A program made the position numbers and the translations under genes. A DNA stretch of 64,000 bases, taken from assembly GCA_022653675.1 (NCBI GenBank), contig JALCST010000001.1:186001-250000 (forward strand). The letters are read 5' to 3'. Below the pieces are notes generated by a model. It searched no databases, was not told the DNA's origin, and was given only the letters and a program-made list of their open reading frames with translations. The DNA comes from Bacteroidales bacterium (GTDB taxonomy: Bacteria > Bacteroidota > Bacteroidia > Bacteroidales > UBA932). This document shows positions 37,787-44,800 of the stretch, piece after piece. Numbering within the stretch: the first letter of the stretch is position 1; every line of letters begins with the position of its first letter.

Positions 37787-38338
37787 ATGTCAGGGATAAT
37801 ATTCAAAGTGGACAGGAAAGCCATTAAGGAAGGTGAGGCTGTCATCATCCATTGGGAATGCCAAAATCCGGATTCGGTAAGCTTGAAAGTAGATGACGGA
37901 TATCAATCGGCCATATTGCAACTTGCCGATTCCGGCAATAGGGAAATTTCCATAACCAGATCGAAAGGGAAAACCATCTTGACGTTAAGGGTGGTGGAAA
38001 ACGGCAAATTGAAAAAGAAAGAAATATCCATAAAGGTAAAAAAGGAGAAACCACAGAAAGCAAGACCGGCAGACAACACGGGCAGGAGGAGGAACGGAAG
38101 TTGCGGCAAAAGCTGCCCGTTAAACAATTTCTTCGCGAAAGCGAAATCCGATTTCGGAAATTTCTTCTGTCGCATGAAATCAGTCTGGAACTATCTTCCG
38201 GACAAGAAGAAGCTGGCATACATTGTCCTTGGCCTCATCATTGTCGTAATGATACTTGCGAGCATCTCGCCTAAACTGCTTATCTTCGGCCTCATGGCGA
38301 TAGCCCTTTATCTATTCTGGATCATCTTCAAGAAATAA
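37787..38338 (+). CDS. hypothetical protein with Ig-like N-terminus and C-terminal membrane hairpin
   Basis: 183 residues, unrecognised. Residues about 1-85 look like a single beta-sandwich (FKVDRKAIKEGEAVIIHWECQN, VVENGKLKKKEISIKV). Residues 85-140 are basic and Lys/Arg-rich with four Cys. Residues about 145-183 form two hydrophobic helices (LAYIVLGLIIVVMILASIS and LLIFGLMAIALYLFWIIF) ending in FKK, a tail-anchor style hairpin. No signal peptide, so the N-domain is probably cytoplasmic. Stands alone between the trehalose and Nudix genes. Confidence 0.65.
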   Translation: MSGIIFKVDRKAIKEGEAVIIHWECQNPDSVSLKVDDGYQSAILQLADSGNREISITRSKGKTILTLRVVENGKLKKKEISIKVKKEKPQKARPADNTGRRRNGSCGKSCPLNNFFAKAKSDFGNFFCRMKSVWNYLPDKKKLAYIVLGLIIVVMILASISPKLLIFGLMAIALYLFWIIFKK

Positions 38339-38368
38339 GAAATCGTCATCAGTATCGAATACCGGCGT

Positions 38369-38773
38369 TCATAGCGCTTCCTTGATGTCCGAAAGAAGGG
38401 TCTCGTCTGCCGGAAGCCACCTTACCGAGTGCAAATCATTTTTCGAAAGCCATTTTGCCGCCTCGTGCTCATTTAAATGCAGCGCCTCCGAAACCAATTC
38501 GCACCAGAAACAATGCATGGTCAGGTGGAATCCGGGATAATCCCATTCGACGGTCTTGATCAGATCGCCTACGGAAACATCGGCATTCAATTCTTCTTTG
38601 ATCTCACGTACGAGAGCCTGTTGCGGAGATTCTCCCGATTCCATCTTCCCCCCCGGGAATTCCCACCAGTCCTTGAATTCTCCATACCCGCGCTCGGTAG
38701 CGAATATCCGGTCGCCGCGCCTTATTATCGCGGCTACCACTTCCAATCTCCTGTTTGATATCTGTTTTTGCAT
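38369..38773 (-). CDS. Nudix hydrolase, MutT/NTP pyrophosphohydrolase type
   Basis: 134 residues. The Nudix box is present: GGKMESGESPQQALVREIKEELNADV in two parts, GGKMESGESPQQALV and REIKEELNADV, with Asn in place of the usual last Gly. The preceding WWEFPGG and the start VVAAIIRRGDRIFATERGYG match the (deoxy)nucleoside triphosphate pyrophosphohydrolases such as MutT and NudG, which remove oxidised or unwanted nucleotides. Monocistronic in appearance. Confidence 0.9.
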   Translation of the reverse strand: MQKQISNRRLEVVAAIIRRGDRIFATERGYGEFKDWWEFPGGKMESGESPQQALVREIKEELNADVSVGDLIKTVEWDYPGFHLTMHCFWCELVSEALHLNEHEAAKWLSKNDLHSVRWLPADETLLSDIKEAL

Positions 38774-38903
38774 GAATGTTCCCGTTTGACCGGCAAAATT
38801 AAGGAATTCTCGGGAGGAAATACGAAGCCAGATCTCGGTTTCAATATATTCTTTTATTTGGATATTATTAAGTTAATAATTATTTTAGAGAAAAATTACA
38901 GTT

Positions 38904-39428
38904 ATGATGAAACGGATAGTATTGCTTATTGTTTTTGCTTTTATTTTCACGAACATCAATGCCCAGGAAGCGGCAACGTACAATCATTGGTCGAATACGG
39001 TCGAGACCAGATGCGGATCCGACATCGAGGATATCCACCATCTCTCATTCATGGAAATGACGGCATCGCCCGGATATAAGTTCAACGACAGGTTTTCGTT
39101 GAGGCTTCCGGTAGAAATGTCGGTCGGGATGTTCAACCGTTCCACCACCAAAAACTATGACGTCTTAGGTACGCTCGGATTGGACGTGGCATACAACGTC
39201 GTCAAAAGCGAAAAATACAGGTTGGAATTCAACCTGTCATCCGGATCCACATACTTCAAGTCCGACTGGTCCTATTTGTATGGGGATACGACATTGAGAT
39301 TCGGCTTCTCGGGGCTCGGACTCGTCAATCCGTACTTTGGCATCGGTATCAGGTACTATCATCCATACCAGACGACCATGAGCGACATCACCGCATACTG
39401 CCTCACATTCGGCGTCTGGATGTTCTGA
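38904..39428 (+). CDS. hypothetical outer-membrane beta-barrel protein
   Basis: 174 residues; signal peptide MMKRIVLLIVFAFIFTNINAQ (a second ATG follows at once). The mature chain alternates polar and aromatic residues in strand-like blocks (MTASPGYKFNDRFSLRLPVEM, LDVAYNVVKSEKYRLEFNLS, YFGIGIRYYHPYQ) and ends FGVWMF with a terminal Phe, as in outer-membrane barrels. Family not recognised. It is followed by a 131-base gap with direct repeats before the DUF4143 ATPase. Confidence 0.65.
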   Translation: MMKRIVLLIVFAFIFTNINAQEAATYNHWSNTVETRCGSDIEDIHHLSFMEMTASPGYKFNDRFSLRLPVEMSVGMFNRSTTKNYDVLGTLGLDVAYNVVKSEKYRLEFNLSSGSTYFKSDWSYLYGDTTLRFGFSGLGLVNPYFGIGIRYYHPYQTTMSDITAYCLTFGVWMF

Positions 39429-39456
39429 CGTATTATCACTGAACTTTTATTTACTG

Positions 39457-39504
39457 TCATCGAAAAAGTGTAGGAAATTCGTATTTATATCATCGAAAAA
39501 ATGT
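39457..39504 (+). repeat. imperfect direct repeat upstream of the DUF4143 gene
   Basis: TCATCGAAAAAGTGT (39457-39471) and TCATCGAAAAAATGT (39490-39504), 14 of 15 bases identical and 33 bases apart; each is also followed by ATTCGTAT at a slightly different distance. Possible binding sites for a regulator of the downstream gene. Confidence 0.5.
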
Positions 39505-39559
39505 TTATTTCTTTTATTCGTATCCTAATAAAAGTGTATATTTACGGAAAATATAGGGT

Positions 39560-40873
39560 ATGAAGCGAAAAGCATTTAACCAACTTAGAGATTGGAAAAA
39601 TAATGAGAGTAGGAAACCTCTAATTCTTCTTGGTGCACGGCAGGTAGGGAAGACTTGGCTGATGAAGGAATTTGGCAAAGAGTTTTATGATTCTGTGGCT
39701 TATGTCAACTGCGATGCGGAACCATTGGCTAAAGAGTTGTTCACTGAGGATTATAATATTCAGAGAATGCTCTTTTCGGTGCAGGCGATATCCGGGGTAA
39801 AACCGGAACCTGAAAAGACGCTCATTATCTTTGATGAAATACAAGAAGCCCCACGTGGCTTACATAGCTTGAAATATTTCCAGGAGAATGCGCCAGAATA
39901 CCACGTGATGGCAGCTGGTTCGCTGTTGGGTATTACGCTCAACCAGGGAAATTCGTTCCCAGTCGGCAAGGTCGATATGCTTTCCATTCATCCAATGGAC
40001 TTCGAAGAGTTTTTGGAAGCAAACGGAGAAGACACTCTATTGCAGTTGCTCCATCAGCGAGATTGGAAGATGATAGACACGTTTGCATCTAAATTCATTG
40101 AACAGCTCCATTACTATTATTTTGTGGGCGGTATGCCCGAGGTCGTTTCGAACTTCGTTACGAATCGTGACCTTGCCGAGGTGCGCAGACTTCAGCAAAA
40201 CATTCTCGAAGCCTATCGCAACGATATTTCAAAGCATAGTTCCAAGACCGAGAGTATTCGCATAGGTCAGGTATTGAATAGTCTTCCTTCCCAATTGGCA
40301 AAGGAAAACAAGAAGTTCATCTATGGAGTTATAAAGCAAGGAGCGCGTGCAAGGGAATACGAACTGGCAATACAATGGCTCATAGATGCAGGAATCATTC
40401 ATAAGGTAAATCGGGTAAAAAAAATCCAATCGCCCGTCAAGTTCTATGAAGATTTGAGCGCTTTCAAACTTTTCCTCCTTGATTGTGGACTTTTTGCATG
40501 TATGGTGAATGCCCCTGCCAGTCAAATGCTCATAGGCGACAATGTATTCAAGGAGTTTAAAGGTTCTTTTACCGAGCAATTTGTCCTTCAGCAGTTTGTT
40601 GCAATGGATATAACGCCCTATTATTGGAGCAGCGACACGACGCCTGCTGAGATAGACTTTGTTATCCAGAAAGAGGAAAGAGTCGTACCCATCGAAGTGA
40701 AAGCCGAAGAAAACGTCCGAGCTCGTTCGATGAAGACATACATGGATAATCATCCTGATGCCCATCTTAAAGGAGTTCGTGTCTCCATGAAAGGATATGC
40801 GGATCAAGGGTGGATGGAAAACGTGCCGCTGTATGGAGTCTTAAACCTGCCTCTCATAGTAAACGATAACTAA
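39560..40873 (+). CDS. AAA_14/DUF4143 family ATPase
   Basis: 437 residues. Walker A is LILLGARQVGKTWL, Walker B is KTLIIFDEIQEAPRG, sensor segment MAAGSLLGITLNQGNSFPVG. The C-terminal DUF4143 part contains FTEQFVLQQFVAMDITPYYW and EIDFVIQKEERVVPIEVKAEENVRARS, a PD-(D/E)XK-like core (D, then ExK). These proteins are frequent and multicopy in Bacteroidales; their role is unknown and a nuclease-related one has been suspected from the fold. Base composition is more AT-rich than in the genes before it, and it begins the accessory island. Confidence 0.9.
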   Translation: MKRKAFNQLRDWKNNESRKPLILLGARQVGKTWLMKEFGKEFYDSVAYVNCDAEPLAKELFTEDYNIQRMLFSVQAISGVKPEPEKTLIIFDEIQEAPRGLHSLKYFQENAPEYHVMAAGSLLGITLNQGNSFPVGKVDMLSIHPMDFEEFLEANGEDTLLQLLHQRDWKMIDTFASKFIEQLHYYYFVGGMPEVVSNFVTNRDLAEVRRLQQNILEAYRNDISKHSSKTESIRIGQVLNSLPSQLAKENKKFIYGVIKQGARAREYELAIQWLIDAGIIHKVNRVKKIQSPVKFYEDLSAFKLFLLDCGLFACMVNAPASQMLIGDNVFKEFKGSFTEQFVLQQFVAMDITPYYWSSDTTPAEIDFVIQKEERVVPIEVKAEENVRARSMKTYMDNHPDAHLKGVRVSMKGYADQGWMENVPLYGVLNLPLIVNDN

Positions 40874-40904
40874 CAATGGTATAACAAAGATGTATGACTG
40901 TTAT

Positions 40905-40931
40905 GTGAATAAATCCTGCGGATTTCTTCAC
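40905..40931 (+). terminator. hairpin after the DUF4143 gene (possible terminator)
   Basis: GTGAATAAATCC (40905-40916), loop TGC, GGATTTCTTCAC (40920-40931): 11 of 12 pairs match. It lies 31 bases past the stop codon but lacks a T-tract. Confidence 0.4.
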
Positions 40932-41328
40932 CGATAATATGGGTGGACTTGCTCCGAATTAAGCAACCAGTATCTTTTGTGAACTATATTCAAGTATTAT
41001 TATATAAATGGATATTTGGCTGATTTTGCCATGTAATAAGCAAACATTCTTTGGACATTTTTTCGTAAAGTTGTTTGTACATTCCTGCCGGTGTTTTTGG
41101 GGCTCACTTGTTCTGGTTTATTCTTGAGTTTATTTGGTTTTGGAAGCAGCTCCATGTGGCTGTTCCCCTTTGTCGGTCGATTCGGAGGAGAAGATAGTCT
41201 TCCTGTTCTCAAGCCTATAACTTGTTCCTTTCTTATGGAAAGCTTTTCATAATAAAGGAGAGTCCATGAGAAGAAAAAAACAGAAATAATAATACCTTTG
41301 TTGAACTTTGAAACGGCCATTTCAACAC

Positions 41329-41400
41329 GGTACATTCGAATGCGCTACAACAGGTACATTTGATTCCGTTACAGAAGGTACATTCATTGCGCTATAGTCA
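41329..41400. repeat. three tandem 24-bp direct repeats
   Basis: GGTACATT recurs at 41329, 41353 and 41377, exactly 24 bases apart, and the rest of each unit is similar (CGAATGCGCTACAACA, TGATTCCGTTACAGAA, CATTGCGCTATAGTCA). Arrays like this occur at the ends of IS21-family elements; a protein-binding array is the other reading. Confidence 0.55.
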
Positions 41401-41551
41401 CCTTTTTAGGCTGGATTCTGTGGCAGACTATGCTCCGGATTACGCAGGTTCTTCGGTTGCTTACCATTCTGTCAATGTTGCACATGTTTTTTGTTGTCTC
41501 GAAATCTACAATTTTGGTCCAGTCGAATCTATTATTGGAAAAATCCAGACA

Positions 41552-41668
41552 TCAAAACTCGTCTTGAGTGTTATCGCTTTGGATGAAATCCCTTATGGCA
41601 ACTATTAACTCTCTATTCCAAAGCTTATTAAACTCGTGGTAGTAAAGAGCATAAGCGTTTTTGCGCAT
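41552..41668 (-). pseudogene. short protein remnant
   Basis: From the ATG at 41668 the frame encodes 38 residues (MRKNAYALYYHEFNKLWNRE and onward) before TGA at 41554-41552; the same frame is open back to 41713 and reads DKIVVRIDRERIDKK. Composition is protein-like and unlike the surrounding frames, but no family is recognised and there is no clear start signal. Probably the end of a decayed gene. Confidence 0.25.
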
Positions 41669-41762
41669 TTTCTTATCAATCCTTTCTCGGTCAATTCGAA
41701 CCACAATCTTGTCTCAAGACTTTATTGGTTGTAAGCCACCGAAAAACTCAAGGCATTTTTCA

Positions 41763-41787
41763 TTTACACAAAATTCTGGACACTGCC
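41763..41787 (-). repeat. IS256-family-like terminal sequence (solo)
   Basis: On the minus strand GGCAGTGTCCAGAATTTTGTGTAAA (41787-41763) resembles the outer end of IS256-type elements (TGTCCA, then AATTTTGTGTAAA). No partner end and no transposase frame are nearby, so at most it is a scar. Confidence 0.3.
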
Positions 41788-41812
41788 GGAGGCTTACTGG
41801 AGCTTCGATTGC

Positions 41813-44800
41813 TTACAGTAAATGAACCTTGCCGTCTACTTCCTCAATAAGATTTTTGAGTAACAGCTCTTGATACGCATCACGGATTGCTTCAAGGACA
41901 TTGGTTCCCATTCTTGAATATCCTAATTTTCTTGAAGTATTGAAGAATAAATCTTCTGGAGAAATTCCAAACGAATGTTTTGTAATAGATATCAATGCAA
42001 GCTGTAGTTCTTCTGATGAAATGATACTTATCGGACGAATGTAATCATCTTTTTGCATTGGAATTCTAACATGCTCTATATGAAAGTCTTTTAAGCAAAT
42101 GAAATCATTTTTTCTCTCTATCTGTTCAGCCAGATAATACCGGAAAGCCTGATCAACACCTTTTCGAACCTTAGAAGTAGCTTTCTGATTTCCATATAAA
42201 TATGCTACTCTTCGACACAATTCTTCGATATGAATAGGTTGTTCAGTTTCAATCACATAACGTATAACCTCCCATTGAGATAAACTTTCAAAATTATCGG
42301 TATCAGCCATTCTGTAAGGAATAAAAATATCATCTTTCACGGTTATTTCTTCCTTAGGAAGCTCTTCAGTAATTTCGACCATCGATAATGGTTCAGTATT
42401 GTCATTCTCCACATCTATATTCATTTTGTTATCATTGTTTGGATTCAACGCATTCTTCACTGCCTCAATTAATCTATCTTGCTCTGTTTCAACATCTTTT
42501 ATCCAATCCGTTGACCAAATACGATAAATATCCCATCCCATATCCCGAAGTATGGAGTCCCTTAATCTGTCACGTTCGCGAGCGGTACGTGAGCTATGAT
42601 ACATAGCTCCATCGCATTCAATTCCAAGAACAAATTTTCCACTTTGGGTAGGGTGGTGAATAGCCATATCAATTCTGAATCCAGAACAACCGACTTGTGT
42701 AGCAACACGGTAGCCTTTCGATACTAGAAAATCGTATACAGCTTCTTCAAAAGGGGATTCACATACGACTAAATTTGAATATGAACATTCTTTTTCCAAT
42801 GCTTTTACTCCTTGTTGCGCAAATTCTATATAAGAGCGTAGCAAACGAACACCTTCAGACAAGACTTTATCGAGCGGAATATCTATCGGCATTATTGAAC
42901 CAACCAACTTAACATTATATTTTGCTCGTGTAATAGCGACATTCAGCCTTCTAAAACCGCCATCATTATTTAGTGGCCCAAAATTCATATACATCATTCC
43001 GCGACTATCCCGAGCATATCCTATACACAGGATTATTGTATCCCTCTCATCTCCCTGAACAGTCTCAAGATTTTTGACAAAGAATGGTTCTTCACGATCT
43101 TCCATAAAGAATCGCTCGTAAATACCATTTTCGTGACGTTTCATCCTCAGAGCAGTATCAACTGCCTGTTGTTGCGATTCACTGAATGTTACTACACCAA
43201 GGGACCTCTGTGGATGTTTCCGGTAGTGCTCAAAAATTAAATCGGCAACTTTTTTAGCTTCTTTAATGTTATTGCGTTTCTTTCCTCGATCATAAACGCC
43301 ATCAGACACATAGACATACTCTACACCACAATCTGGAGAGTTTTGTTCTGGTGAAGGAAACGTTATTAGAGAATCATTGTAAATCTTGTAATTCGAAAAA
43401 GTGATAAGGTCTTCAAACCTACTTCTGTAATGCCATTTTAAAGTCTTTTCAGGGAAAATTGCCACGGCTTCGTCCAAAATAGACTGATATGCTCCAAAAT
43501 CTTCTTTTTCTGTTTCGTCTTCATCCTCCATATCAAATAAATCGTCATTGTTGATGGACGTGCTGAAAAAGCTGGTAGGGGGCAATTGTTTGGTATCTCC
43601 CACAATTATCACTTGCTTTCCCCTCATAATCGCACCTACAGCATCTTCTGTATGCACCTGTGAGGCCTCGTCAAATATCACTAAATCAAATTGATAGCTT
43701 TTGGCTTCAAGAAAGACACTAACCGATAAAGGAGACATCATAAAGCAAGGTTTTAAAGATGTCAGCAAATTAGGAATCGTGTTGAAAAGTTTTCGCAGAG
43801 GCATAATATTCCTTTGTTTGCCAAGTTCACGTTTCAAAACGCCAATCTCGTCTCTTGTCGATGTTGTGGAATTCAAGTCCGGAATACCCTTAATTATCCT
43901 TTCCCGTACTCTCGCCTGGGCTATTTGAAACTGTGCTTTATCCAGTTTATTGAAATCATCTATAGTATGTTCTTGATTTCTCCTTCTAAAAGATTGCACT
44001 TCGGGGAACTGTGGCAGAATTTCATCCATCCACAAATGATAGAATCGTTTTTTATAGGCATCAACAATCTGTTCCGAATCTATATTTTGCTCTTCAATAG
44101 CCAACACGAATGAATCCAGCGAATAGTCCTCGCATTTTTGTTTTATAGAGCAGTAGTCTGCCCATTCTTCAAGCAAAGATTTCTTTTCCTTGCAATTGGT
44201 GAGTCTTTCGTATAGTACATCCAAATCGCACTGATAAAAATTTTCTGATTCATTAAAAAGAGATGATACCCAATTCATTTGGGTAATAATATTTCTATTA
44301 AGCGATGAGACAAATGTTAAGCAGTTTTCACATTCTTTAGAAAAGGATTTATCTGTACAGATACTGTTGACAAAGTTATCAGGGAGCAGGTAAGTGTCAA
44401 TACAAGAACGTAGTGATCGGGCATTTCGTAGTGTTGAAAGAACAAAAGTCCAATCAGTATTTACACTATCATAATAGTTTTGAAAAACATCTTGACATAA
44501 CTCGCTTTGAGAAGAAATCTGCCTGATTCCTTTTTGGTACTCACATAGTTCTCCACATTCTTTAATAAGCTGATTTAGATTTGATTTCCCCTTGCGAAAT
44601 TTCAATATTTCTTCATATTCTTTCAGTAACTTGGAACCATTGCTAATTATTAGTTCCAAATAATCTTCCAATTCCGAGAAAAGCGTTGTGTTAGAATAAT
44701 TATTATCAGATATTTGCGCTATTCTTTCAATGGTTGAATAGTTTACTATGTTTAAATATGACAACTTGAACTTTTGCAATAATGTTAGTGGCATATCGTT

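Larger units (their letters stand above)
40874..41812. other. gene-poor gap with mobile-element remnants
   Basis: 939 AT-rich bases between the ATPase and the helicase. It holds a hairpin (40905-40931), a low-quality minus-strand frame at 41000-41335 (about 106-111 residues, Lys-rich, no family seen), three 24-bp direct repeats at 41329-41400, a minus-strand fragment at 41552-41713 that reads like real protein (RIDKKMRKNAYALYYHEF) but has no good start, and an IS256-end-like sequence at 41763-41787. Together these look like decayed insertion elements. I cannot assign a functional gene. Confidence 0.5.

Noticed and set aside
41000-41335. Minus-strand frame of 111 codons as a real gene
   Set aside because: No family, Lys/Pro-rich low-quality composition, located among repeats and element scraps; kept only as part of the gap description.
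41329-41400. Possible CRISPR array
   Set aside because: Three 24-bp units are contiguous without spacers, the repeats are imperfect and no cas gene is present.
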